Positions 54,553 to 63,743 of a stretch of 64,000 bases of DNA are shown piece after piece. The stretch spans positions 62,001 through 126,000 of the forward strand of contig CAZFPL010000003.1 of assembly GCA_964521085.1 (NCBI GenBank), in the 5' to 3' direction. Position numbers and translations under genes: made by a program. Positions within the stretch are counted from its first letter, which is position 1; every line of letters begins with the position of its first letter. The notes under the pieces are model-generated. The model saw only the letters and a list, made by a program, of their open reading frames with translations. It was not told the DNA's origin and did not search any database. The DNA comes from JAFGKK01 sp964521085. Its GTDB lineage: Bacteria; Chloroflexota; Anaerolineae; Anaerolineales; RBG-16-64-43.

Positions 54553-56168
54553 GTTGCCGTCTCCGACGGCGGGGGTAAAACCTGGAACCAGACGTATTCC
54601 ATCCCCTCATATTCCATGCTGAGGACTTTTTTCAATCGGGGGTTGGAAATTTCCCCCAGGTAGAGGGATCGCAATCCGTCCGGAACATTGGCATCCAAAA
54701 TCACATATTGGATGTTATACCGGTCGACGACCTCCAGGAGCATGGCGGGATCCCCCGCGGGAACCGGGACGGTCTGAAAGCCCGTTTGGACGTTAAAGCA
54801 CGGCGGATTGTTCACCATGAACCGCGTCGAGCTGGCCGGCGGAATTTCCAGGCGGGAAATACCCATTGTGTATTGCGCGTTTAATCCGGCCCAATAGGTC
54901 ATCTCGGTTGTGGTTCCAATTACCCGGTTGAAAAAAATCACCCCGCTGGAGACAAGTGCCAACCCTGCTATTCCCACCCCCAGAACGGCATGCGCAGAGG
55001 AAGGAGACCACTTTCGCCAGTGGATTAACCGGGCGACGGCATCCTCCAGACCGGCCGATGCCGCCACCGCGGCGATGGAGAGCAGCGCGGCCGTGGAGTG
55101 GAGAAATCCGCCGCGCGATCCTTGAAACGGATAGACGATAGTCATCAGGAAGAAAACAGTCAGAAAATAAAGAATTGCCGTCCGGATCTCGGGTTTCCGG
55201 CGCAGAATATACACCCCCCAGCATACCAGCGGGAAAAGAAAAACCAACCCGACGACGAAAATCGTGGTCATGAAGTTGGTTTGGAACGCACTCCAGCGGG
55301 CGGCGAGGATGGAGGATAGACCGCTGGATATGAATCTATCCAGCGTGATATCGGCAGAAGGAAAACGAAACAGATCGTTATACTCTGTAAGCCAGATTGC
55401 TTTCCCGGTTCCGGGAGGAAACAGGCTTCCCCAAACCAGAACGTTGCGGAGATACCAAATCCCGCTGGTAAGCAGGTAGCCAGATCCCAAAAGGATTATC
55501 CGACGCACCCGGGCGAAAACGGCAAGGGATGGATCGATGAGGAGAAGGAATCCGGAAAGCGCCAGAAAAAGAATCCCATCCGCGCGGGTCAGATGCGCCA
55601 AACCGCACAATCCCCCGATCAACAATACGTTCAGCCATCGGTAGGTGGAGCCCATCCGGGTGGAAAGGAAAATAATTAACCCGCCGATCCATGCATAAAT
55701 CAGGAAGGTTTCGGTGTTCAACCAGTAAATCGCGTAGAAACCGGATGCGATGGAGAAAAAACCCGCAAGGATGGCGATCCGAAAGGATCCGGAAAGGTGC
55801 TTCCCCAGCATGAACACCAAGAAGGGGAAGCCTGTTGCCAGAAAAAACAAGGGAATTTGAGCCTGTCGAAAACCCTCCCGGAACAGCAGCATTCCCACCG
55901 CCGCCACCAGCGAGGAGAATGGCATCCAATACTGGTTGCCGGGATGCGGGATCGAGGCGGACTCATCCAAATAATTCCACAGGAAGTTTTCGTTCCATCC
56001 CTGTCCGCGGATGATGTTCAATCCGCCGCTGTAGTAGTAGCAGGCGTCCATCATTCCGGGTTGGTCGATGTAGAATCCCTCGAGCCACGAAGCAATCAGC
56101 GCCGTCAGGAGGAGAAGTACCAGGAGGGCGCTACGGAGAAAAGGAACCGGTTTGGATCGTGGAATCAT
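54549..56168 (-). CDS. multi-TM glycosyltransferase-like protein 2 (GT-C type)
   Basis: 539 aa, about ten TM helices. After the first TM comes DQPGMMDACYYYSGGLNIIRGQGWNENFLW, similar in place to the acidic loop of GT-C enzymes. The C-terminal external domain ends with VVDRYNIQYVILDANVPDGLRSL. 12 bp after the neighbouring membrane gene and overlapping the next by four bases. Family assignment rests on topology and loop motif only. Confidence 0.7.
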   Translation of the reverse strand: MIPRSKPVPFLRSALLVLLLLTALIASWLEGFYIDQPGMMDACYYYSGGLNIIRGQGWNENFLWNYLDESASIPHPGNQYWMPFSSLVAAVGMLLFREGFRQAQIPLFFLATGFPFLVFMLGKHLSGSFRIAILAGFFSIASGFYAIYWLNTETFLIYAWIGGLIIFLSTRMGSTYRWLNVLLIGGLCGLAHLTRADGILFLALSGFLLLIDPSLAVFARVRRIILLGSGYLLTSGIWYLRNVLVWGSLFPPGTGKAIWLTEYNDLFRFPSADITLDRFISSGLSSILAARWSAFQTNFMTTIFVVGLVFLFPLVCWGVYILRRKPEIRTAILYFLTVFFLMTIVYPFQGSRGGFLHSTAALLSIAAVAASAGLEDAVARLIHWRKWSPSSAHAVLGVGIAGLALVSSGVIFFNRVIGTTTEMTYWAGLNAQYTMGISRLEIPPASSTRFMVNNPPCFNVQTGFQTVPVPAGDPAMLLEVVDRYNIQYVILDANVPDGLRSLYLGEISNPRLKKVLSMEYEGMEYVWFQVLPPPSETAT

Positions 56169-56180
56169 GGAAGGAAGACC

Positions 56181-57623
56181 TCAGGGGTCGGGATTGATGA
56201 GGATGGTTGCCTGGGGATCCTCGTAATAAACCGTCCATCCCTCCGCGAGGAGGACCTGCCGAATCGGCGCGGAAGATTCGACGAATACGACTTGGATCTT
56301 CCAATTTTGAAGGATTTCCCGCCATCCTTCCTGGGCGGTGACGACCGTAAGATATTGACCCAATATTTCATCGTTATATAAATCCGTGCGACCGTCCACG
56401 AAGACGGGAACCGAAGGCAAATACCAAAGGAGGTAGGACCCGAAATTATAGGAATTAAACATCCTCCCGGGAACCGGATGTTCGGCAAGATAAGCGACGG
56501 CGTCGACCGGACTCTGACGGCGGATGGCCGCCTGGATGGAGGCCGGGGATAGCGAAGAAATTCCGAGGAATAAAACCGCACCTGCCAGGCTCAAGACAAC
56601 CGCGGTGTGGATCGCGGTTTGCATCTTCGAGACGGCATGATCCGGATCCCAATGCGGGAAAAGCTTTTCCAGGATGGGTTGTCCATACTTCAGAACGATG
56701 GCCGGAGCGATAATGGAAAGCAAATTGGTATTGCGCCACGCCAAAAAACCCATGTAACTGATGAAGGCGAGGAAGAAGAAATCGCTCAAATCCAATTCCT
56801 TGGGCGAGAACGCGATCGCCGTCCAGGTGAGGAAAAACAGGATCAGGAAAAGCTGGGCTTGCAGGTAATGGAAATCCGGCGCCTGCCATTCCTGGATGAA
56901 GTTTTGCAGGAAGCGGATCGATACCGTTTGGAACGGGTAGGCGAGGATGGCGATCCCATGCGGGTTGATCAGGGTTGCCGCCAGGCATGCCAGTAAAATC
57001 CCGACCAGCCACCCCAATTTCCTTCCGGTCTCGGGAGGCCGCGATGCGCGTTGCGCCAGGAATATTATCCCCTGCCCGATGATGGCGATTAACAGCAGGA
57101 TGTAGCCCACCGCAAACCCGGCGTGGATATTCACCCAGAAGGCCATGATCAGCGGCAGAAGCCAAAGCGCGTTTTTATTCTCCCAGAGGAATTTCCGCAG
57201 GCAGAGGTAGAAGCATGCGCTGAAAAGGAACGTAAATAATTGCGGCCGGGCGCTCCAATAAACCTCCGATGCTCCGGCGGCCAGGATCAGCATGCCGGCG
57301 CGGATAAAAGGATTCCCATCCATGCTGAAATAAACCAGCACGAAGGCGAGGAGGATAATGCCGGTGAAGAGCAGGTTGAGAGCGGCCAATCCGCCCGCGG
57401 AAAAAATTTTTACCATCAAGATTTCCGCCAACCACCCCGGGTAATACCACGGTTCGCCGTCCCGCGTGAAGGAAAACCGGTCCACTTCCGGCAAAGCTTG
57501 ATGCTCCAGGATCCATTGACCGGTCCGCAAATGCCACCAGGTATCTGTGTCGACCATGGGCCGGATGGCCATGAAGAGGAGGCTTAGAAATGCGATGGCG
57601 ATCACCAAACGGCGTATAGTCAC
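56181..57623 (-). CDS. multi-TM glycosyltransferase-like protein 3
   Basis: 480 aa, around ten TM helices. The N-terminal PMVDTDTWWHLRTGQWILEHQALPEVDRFSFTRDGEPWYYPGWLAEIL is a widespread D-T-D-x-W-W-H-L-R-T-G motif of a membrane protein family I would place in the GT-C group. The C-terminal periplasmic part has VPVFVDGRTDLYNDEILGQYLTVV. GTG start with GAGGAA four bases ahead. 80 bp after the TPR gene. Confidence 0.75.
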   Translation of the reverse strand: MTIRRLVIAIAFLSLLFMAIRPMVDTDTWWHLRTGQWILEHQALPEVDRFSFTRDGEPWYYPGWLAEILMVKIFSAGGLAALNLLFTGIILLAFVLVYFSMDGNPFIRAGMLILAAGASEVYWSARPQLFTFLFSACFYLCLRKFLWENKNALWLLPLIMAFWVNIHAGFAVGYILLLIAIIGQGIIFLAQRASRPPETGRKLGWLVGILLACLAATLINPHGIAILAYPFQTVSIRFLQNFIQEWQAPDFHYLQAQLFLILFFLTWTAIAFSPKELDLSDFFFLAFISYMGFLAWRNTNLLSIIAPAIVLKYGQPILEKLFPHWDPDHAVSKMQTAIHTAVVLSLAGAVLFLGISSLSPASIQAAIRRQSPVDAVAYLAEHPVPGRMFNSYNFGSYLLWYLPSVPVFVDGRTDLYNDEILGQYLTVVTAQEGWREILQNWKIQVVFVESSAPIRQVLLAEGWTVYYEDPQATILINPDP

Positions 57624-57703
57624 GGCTTCCTCAATTCGATAAAAACCGGGGCTTAAAACGGTGAAACGGCGGGCGATGGAATACGATCAGCGGATCCGCG
57701 GGC

Positions 57704-60700
57704 TTACATCCTGCGCAAGGCTTCCGCATAGGCACGGTAGGCGTCTTGCAGGCGGCCGGCGCGGCTGCAAGCGTCCCCCAAGAGGTTCCAGAGTTGCGGA
57801 GAAGCCGGATCCTGTTCCAGATAGGTCGTAAGATCCCCCACGACTACTTCCGCGCTGTCGGGATTCGCAATTACCTGTTGATAGGCTTCGGACGCTTTTT
57901 GCAAATCAGTTTCCAGGTAGACGCGGGCTTCGCGGATAAGCGCTTCCGATTCCACGTCGGTTAATTTTCGCGTCTTCTTCCGGACGACTTTCTTCGGAGC
58001 TTTTTCCACCTTCGCCGCCGGCGCAATGGGTGTCGGAGTGAGCGGCACCCAGGAACCGGTTTTTACAACTGGTGCGGGCGCCGATTCTTCGACCGGCAGC
58101 GGCTCCCGGTGTATAGCGGCTGGCTTCCTCGCAACGGGTGTCGCGATTTCAGCGGATCTGGGAGCCGCAGGAGCGGGGGCAGCAACGGACGAGACAGGCG
58201 ATACGGTTCCAGGTACCAATCCACCGGTCTGTTTCTTGGGAATGGGTGGTACTTCTGCTACGGCGGTCCCCAGAGCCTTCTGCAACCATTCCGGAGGAGG
58301 AACGAATGCCCCTTCGTCCTCCTCTTCGGCGGGGCCGGCCGCTCTGACGGGAGGAGTGATCTCCGTCTTTGGCGGGCTTATCGTTGCCGCAGGCTGCCGC
58401 GGCGGTTGCGGGGATTCCTTCTGTGGGAAGACCGGTGTGGAGGGCTCCACAACCGGCTGCACCGGAGTTGGCATGCCCGGCATTGCTGTCCGCTTGGATG
58501 TGACCGTATCTTCGATTCCGGAGGCGGGCGTGGGCGCAGCGGCCGTGCTTTTAGGCGGAGTTTCCACCGGCGGCGCGGCCTTTTCCCCTCGTGCGGCTAT
58601 GGTGCTTTTGGAGACGGAGGAGAATGTGGCGGTCGGGGTTTTTCTTAAGGATCCGGTTTCCCGTTTATCCATCCAACGGACGACGGTATCGGATCCGCCG
58701 GGTTTTTGGGAATCCAACCAGGTGGGAAGTTGCGTTCCGGTTCCTGAGCGGCCTGCGGGTGCCGGGGCAGCCGGTTTGCTCCCGCCTTTTATGGAGGCTT
58801 CATCGAGGGAGCTTAGGGTGGATGTCTTCAACCGGCGGTCGAGCCATCGCGCGACGGTATCGCTTCCGGTCGGTTTGGATTTATCCAGCCAGGCTGGAAT
58901 TTCCGATGAACCTCCGGCCGGTTTCTCCGATGAACCCGTGGAAATCCCGGTCGCGGGACGGGTTGCGTCGACCGGCGCGGTCGGAAGCGGTTGGCTTGCG
59001 GCTTTGTCCCAATCCACGACAGGCTGGGCCGATGATCCCGACTCTGCCGGTTTTAACCAATCGGGCAGCGGGCCGCTGGCTTTCTCGGCCGCGGGAGCGG
59101 CTGATGTTTCTTTTGGTTTTCCTTGAAGCTGCGTGACGAGCCATTCCGGCAGGTCGATGCCGTCGCTGGTTGTCGGTGTGACATGCGCCGGTCCCGGTTC
59201 GATTGAAACCGAAGCGATTTCCGCTTCGGCTGCGGGCCGCGCCGGCGCGGAGGGGACGGGCTCGGCTGCAATCGGAGGAGGTGCCGGAGGCGCAAAGGCA
59301 GGTGAAGGTTCGTGAATCTTTTCGGGAACGGGTTGCATGGTGGGAGCCTGGGCTGGCGCCTGCGAGGCAGGCCCGCCCTTCAACCAATCCGGGAGTTCAG
59401 CCATGGGTATGGGTTCTGCCGGAGCTTCCGCAGGTTCAACGGATTCGACCGGCGCGGAAGCCGGTGCGGGAACGTCTTTCAACCAGTCCGGCAAAGCGAT
59501 CTCCGGAGCAGTTTCAGGAGCCATTTCCAGAGGTTCAGGTTCCGGGGCAACCTCCGCAAGGGTTGGGGTGACAGCCTGAGGAGTAAATTCGATAGGTTTT
59601 TGCACCGTCGGCGCAGGTGCATTCAACCAATCCGGTAGGGATGCTTCCACAATCGGTTCAGGGGTTTTTGCAAGCGGCGCGGTGCGCGTAGGAGCCGGTG
59701 GGATGGACACGCCCTGCAACCAATCCGGCAAATTTGCTTCAGGAATCAGCTCTGCCTCCGAGGGTTGGACGGCGGGAGCGGCTGGTTTGGGAGAAACCGC
59801 ACTCATCCAATCCGGTACTGCAGACTCTGAAGCGGGAGCAGCGGAAACTCGCGGGGGGACCGCGCTTTCGGGTATCGCTTCGGATTTGGCGCCGAATATC
59901 GGTTTGGACGGCGGGAAAACCGGCATCTCGGAAGGTTCGGGTTTCATCCATTCAGGGATATCTTCGCCCGGCGCGGCTTTGGCAGTTGGTTGCGCCGGTA
60001 CTGCGCCGAGGGGGGAAGGTGTCTCGCCTCGCATCCACTCAGGCATGATTTCAACCGGCTTGGAGGCCGGCGCGGATGTTTCTCTGAGCCAGTCCGGGAC
60101 GTCTTCCGAAGGCGGTTGGACGGCGGCAGGAGATTCTGACGGTGTCACTCCCTTCATCCATTCCGGGACGGATTCGGCGGCTGGAGTTGCCTTTAACCAC
60201 TCCGGTTCCGGGCCGATTTCTGCACTAGTGGGTTGAGAAGAACTCAACCAATCGGGGATGTTGTTCGGTTCCACGCCCAAAGGTGACGTTTTGGTTTCCG
60301 TTTTAGTCCATTCAGGCAGGGACGAAGAGGGCAGCGCTTCCACCGAGGGTGGAGGGGGAGCAGACAGCCAATCCGGGATGTCGGATATTTTTTCTTTTGG
60401 TTGTTCGGGTGACAGGGAGGACGTTTTTATCCAATCCGGTAGCGCGCCGCCTGTAGTCGGAGCAACAGGCGACGGAGCAACCGGCGACGGCGCCGCGGGC
60501 GCGGAGGTGACGGAGGAAAGCCAATCCGGGAGAGAATCGCTTGTGGCCGGTGCGGCAGGCTCCGGTTGAGTGGGCATGGAGGAAGCAGAAAGCCAATCCG
60601 GAAGTGAGCCCATGGGTTTTTCCACCGGGGGCGGCTCCACAGGCATGGCTTGCCTTTGGATCCAGTCCGGTAATTCCCCCGTCGCGGTGCGAGCAATCGG

Positions 60701-61756
60701 TGGGGATGCAGGAGGGGGTGTGGTTCTTGCAGGAGCACCGAGGCCTGGTCCTTTCGAAGCGGCAGGGCTCATCGCAGCCGCTGTCTGATCGAGCCAGGAA
60801 GGAGCTGCTGCGGCAGGTCTTGCTGCGGCGGCTCCTTGGGAGGCGGACGGAAAAGCGGGAGGCTGTTGGGATGCCGCAGCCAACCAGTCCGGAATTGCCT
60901 GACGTTGCGGAGTTTCCTCAATCTTCAATCCCAAAGAGGATGCCCAGGAAGGTTGTTTCGTTCTGACGGTTTTTTCCTGCCCCTCATATTCCAGGCGGGA
61001 AAGGGCGACTTCCTGACCGGGATGCTCCGTTATGCGCTTTTCCTTTTTAAGGATCTCCAGGTCGATATAGGGATCCAACGACGCAATTCTCTGAAATAGT
61101 TTTTCCGCATCATCATTCTTATTGGACGCCTGAAGGACCAAACCGAGAATGCGGTTGGCTTCCATGCAGTAGGGAAGTTTTTGAAGCAGGGTATTGCAGA
61201 TGTCGGCAGCTTCTTGGACCGCGCCGGAATCATACAGCGCGGATGCCAACAGGATCTGCAAGTCCGGGCGGTCCGGATCTTCGGTGAGTGCGCTTCGTAT
61301 CTCTGCGATGGCCTGCCCGTACAATCCCCCTTTAATGTACATCCTAGCCAGCGCCGAACGGGTCAGGCGTAGTTTGGGAGGTTCCACCCCGTCCCGCCGG
61401 CCGCGCAGCCTGCGTACTTCCTGTTGAACCGTTGGATTGGAGGGATTGACTTCGTACGCACGCTCCATGTGCCAGATGGCCATATCGAGGTTGCTCTCGT
61501 CTTCCCGGACGATGGCCATCGCCACGTGCGAAAGCCAATCCTCGGGGATGGCGGACAGTACCCGTTGAAATACATCCGCTGCGTCGCCATGACGCCCTTG
61601 CTCAAGGAAGGCTTTTCCCAGAAGTCGGTAGGTTTCAATGTGGCGGGGGAACGTTTCCAGGATGTGTTGACAATGAGCGATCGCCTCATCGAAATGGGCA
61701 TGGTCGATGAGTTCTTTGACTTCCTGGGTATACGTCCGTAGGGCGATTTCCGTCAT
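57704..61756 (-). CDS. 1350-aa TPR protein with P-(D/E)-W-(L/M/I) motif array
   Basis: N-terminal TPR region (residues about 1-250: GKAFLEQGRHGDAADVFQRVL, ARMYIKGGLYGQAIAEIRSAL, ASNKNDDAEKLFQRIASLD), then about 1000 residues of Pro/Ala/Ser-rich, probably disordered sequence holding some two dozen P-(D/E)-W-(L/M/I) motifs such as SLPDWLSA, DIPEWMKP and ELPDWLKGG, spaced mostly 15-45 residues apart. Near the end are two longer repeats WLDxxKPxGSDTVxRWxDKR. C-terminal 90 residues return to TPR-like helices (AYRAYAEALRRM at the end). No signal or TM, so cytoplasmic. Likely a scaffold; nothing catalytic is visible. Confidence 0.88.
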   Translation of the reverse strand: MTEIALRTYTQEVKELIDHAHFDEAIAHCQHILETFPRHIETYRLLGKAFLEQGRHGDAADVFQRVLSAIPEDWLSHVAMAIVREDESNLDMAIWHMERAYEVNPSNPTVQQEVRRLRGRRDGVEPPKLRLTRSALARMYIKGGLYGQAIAEIRSALTEDPDRPDLQILLASALYDSGAVQEAADICNTLLQKLPYCMEANRILGLVLQASNKNDDAEKLFQRIASLDPYIDLEILKKEKRITEHPGQEVALSRLEYEGQEKTVRTKQPSWASSLGLKIEETPQRQAIPDWLAAASQQPPAFPSASQGAAAARPAAAAPSWLDQTAAAMSPAASKGPGLGAPARTTPPPASPPIARTATGELPDWIQRQAMPVEPPPVEKPMGSLPDWLSASSMPTQPEPAAPATSDSLPDWLSSVTSAPAAPSPVAPSPVAPTTGGALPDWIKTSSLSPEQPKEKISDIPDWLSAPPPPSVEALPSSSLPEWTKTETKTSPLGVEPNNIPDWLSSSQPTSAEIGPEPEWLKATPAAESVPEWMKGVTPSESPAAVQPPSEDVPDWLRETSAPASKPVEIMPEWMRGETPSPLGAVPAQPTAKAAPGEDIPEWMKPEPSEMPVFPPSKPIFGAKSEAIPESAVPPRVSAAPASESAVPDWMSAVSPKPAAPAVQPSEAELIPEANLPDWLQGVSIPPAPTRTAPLAKTPEPIVEASLPDWLNAPAPTVQKPIEFTPQAVTPTLAEVAPEPEPLEMAPETAPEIALPDWLKDVPAPASAPVESVEPAEAPAEPIPMAELPDWLKGGPASQAPAQAPTMQPVPEKIHEPSPAFAPPAPPPIAAEPVPSAPARPAAEAEIASVSIEPGPAHVTPTTSDGIDLPEWLVTQLQGKPKETSAAPAAEKASGPLPDWLKPAESGSSAQPVVDWDKAASQPLPTAPVDATRPATGISTGSSEKPAGGSSEIPAWLDKSKPTGSDTVARWLDRRLKTSTLSSLDEASIKGGSKPAAPAPAGRSGTGTQLPTWLDSQKPGGSDTVVRWMDKRETGSLRKTPTATFSSVSKSTIAARGEKAAPPVETPPKSTAAAPTPASGIEDTVTSKRTAMPGMPTPVQPVVEPSTPVFPQKESPQPPRQPAATISPPKTEITPPVRAAGPAEEEDEGAFVPPPEWLQKALGTAVAEVPPIPKKQTGGLVPGTVSPVSSVAAPAPAAPRSAEIATPVARKPAAIHREPLPVEESAPAPVVKTGSWVPLTPTPIAPAAKVEKAPKKVVRKKTRKLTDVESEALIREARVYLETDLQKASEAYQQVIANPDSAEVVVGDLTTYLEQDPASPQLWNLLGDACSRAGRLQDAYRAYAEALRRM

Positions 61757-61886
61757 AGGTCATCCTACGCAATAAGTATGCACCATCTTTTAAGAAATCG
61801 CAACCCAACTAAAATTTCTTGCCCCTTCATTCCTTTGCCCGGGTCCGCCGTAAACGTTCCCGGATGCGCCCCGCCCCGTCCCCTGC

Positions 61887-63521
61887 TCATGGATTGGTGT
61901 ATACATCCAGGATCGGGATCCCATCGCGTTCCACACGCATGACCGGTTGGTGGGAAGCGGTCCATTGCAGCAGTTCCGTGGGTTGATTGGAGGTGTCATA
62001 CAGGAAGGATTGACGGTATTGGATAATCACAAAATCCGCTTGGGCAAAATCCTCCTGAACCTGTGAGAATTCTGCGGACGGCCCGAAAATGGTCTGCATC
62101 GGATCCAAACTGGCCAGGACTACATCCTTCCGAAGGATCCCCTGCATTTGATAGTACACAAGCACATCCAAGGAGGAGGGGAGCACCCAAACGGAATCCC
62201 CGGGCTTGGCGTGCTGATTGATATATGCTACGGCCTCCCGATAACTTTCACTCCAATACGTGGTTTCCAACCCCAACTTCTGCGCGCCGCGGAGCCCTCC
62301 CACGGATTCGGAGTAATAGGAAAGCCAGTATGGAGCAAAGGAACTCATGCTGAGTATCGGGGGAATCCATACCAGGAGGGCGGCCGCGACGGAAAGCACC
62401 GGAGTCACAAACCGCGGGATCCTGAGCCGCTGAACTAGCGCAGTCAGTAATTTAACAAACCACCCAAATCCGCCTCCCGCCAGAATCGCCAGAAACGGGA
62501 AGGCCGGAATCAACATCCGGTCGTTATCATAGACTTTGGTCTGCCCGGAAATGATGGCCAGAATGGGAACGAGGGCGCTGAGAACCAGCAGACAGCCGAA
62601 TGCGCGATCCCTGCGTCGGACAAGGGTGCGCAGGATGCCCACCAGGCAGAGGATGGCAATCCCCAGAGGGACGACTGCCGCGATCATGACAAAAGAAAAA
62701 TGCCACGGCAGGTGCGTCAGATTCTGCCCCAGGTAATATTCCGGTATCGGCACGCTGACGGCCACTTTCAGGAAATCCTTCACCCGGGCGACGGTGTCGT
62801 AATAAAGCCACGGCCAGAGGAGGAAAAAAACCGGCACGGCGAATATGGTGGAGACAGCCAAACGGAAGAGGAGATACCATTTCCGCCGGAACAACAGCAC
62901 CCACAGCAACAGAGTCGGCATGACCAGCAAGGCATTGATGCTCGTTGCGACCGCCAGCCCCCAGACGATGCCCAGCCCCAGCGTGTAGCGAAAGCGCGCG
63001 CTTTCCTTGGTCCTCCAGAATACATACGTCACAATCACGATCATGCCGGCGGCGGGGACATCCAGCGCCGCCAGGTGCGCATGGAAGAAGAATCGCGGCA
63101 TGAGGAGCAGCGCGGCAACGGAGGTAATTCCCGCCACCCCTCCCAATTCATCCGAGACCATGTGGTACAAGAGCGCCACCATAAGGCTGGCCAGAAGTAT
63201 GTTTGCCAGACGATGCGCCAGAAGATCGTCGACCAGGTTGCGCGACAGCCCCCACACCAATCCGGATATTTCCTTGTCAAGCGGCGGACGTTCGATATCC
63301 ACACTCCAGGCCGAATCAATCACCCCCTTGTTCAGCACCCCATGGGGACCGAACACCAGGCGGTGGAACCACCCGTTATAAGATTCCGCAGCGACGAAAT
63401 TGGTCGGTTCGTCCGAGGTGACCCCGATATTGCCGGCGGTGAGAAGCAGCGCAATGGCGGTCACCACTCCGATGAGGATGGCGCGCCTGCCGGAAGACCA
63501 AAGACCTGGATTCATATCCAT
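61887..63521 (-). CDS. multi-TM glycosyltransferase-like protein 4 (GT39-like)
   Basis: 544 aa, ten or so TM helices. After TM1: VTSDEPTNFVAAESYNGWFHRLVFG, with the DE acidic pair expected of GT39/PMT-like enzymes (acceptor/donor site near the first extracellular loop), and IERPPLDKEISGLVWG later in that loop. The C-terminal soluble domain contains AVAYINQHAKPGDSVWVLPSSLDVLVYYQMQG. GGAAGGG four bases before ATG. First gene of the minus-strand run that includes the TPR protein. Confidence 0.8.
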   Translation of the reverse strand: MDMNPGLWSSGRRAILIGVVTAIALLLTAGNIGVTSDEPTNFVAAESYNGWFHRLVFGPHGVLNKGVIDSAWSVDIERPPLDKEISGLVWGLSRNLVDDLLAHRLANILLASLMVALLYHMVSDELGGVAGITSVAALLLMPRFFFHAHLAALDVPAAGMIVIVTYVFWRTKESARFRYTLGLGIVWGLAVATSINALLVMPTLLLWVLLFRRKWYLLFRLAVSTIFAVPVFFLLWPWLYYDTVARVKDFLKVAVSVPIPEYYLGQNLTHLPWHFSFVMIAAVVPLGIAILCLVGILRTLVRRRDRAFGCLLVLSALVPILAIISGQTKVYDNDRMLIPAFPFLAILAGGGFGWFVKLLTALVQRLRIPRFVTPVLSVAAALLVWIPPILSMSSFAPYWLSYYSESVGGLRGAQKLGLETTYWSESYREAVAYINQHAKPGDSVWVLPSSLDVLVYYQMQGILRKDVVLASLDPMQTIFGPSAEFSQVQEDFAQADFVIIQYRQSFLYDTSNQPTELLQWTASHQPVMRVERDGIPILDVYTNP

Positions 63522-63680
63522 AATGCCCTTCCTATACGGAAGATAAGAACAATACCATTATAAGAAAATCGCTTGGGGGATTCAAGAAATCCCGCGTTGT
63601 CCTTCGACCCACCCGGAATGGAAGGAGGGCACGGATGGGGTCGGGATCGAAGATGCTCTTCCCATCTGCGGATCGGATGG

Positions 63681-63713
63681 AAAAACCAACCGGCGGGAGG
63701 ATTTCCCGCCGGT
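63681..63713 (-). terminator. Rho-independent terminator after AAA+ gene
   Basis: Minus strand: ACCGGCGGGA / TCCCGCCGGT 10-bp perfect stem with a five-base loop, then TTGGTTTTTCC. It lies 30 bp downstream of the edge gene's stop. Confidence 0.85.
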
Positions 63714-63743
63714 GAAAATGCCTGGTTCCTGCCGAGGAAACGG

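Noticed and set aside
58026..59126. 366-codon plus-strand frame opposite the PDWL array
   Set aside because: Low-complexity Gly/Ser/Pro product mirrors the Pro/Ala-rich coding strand.
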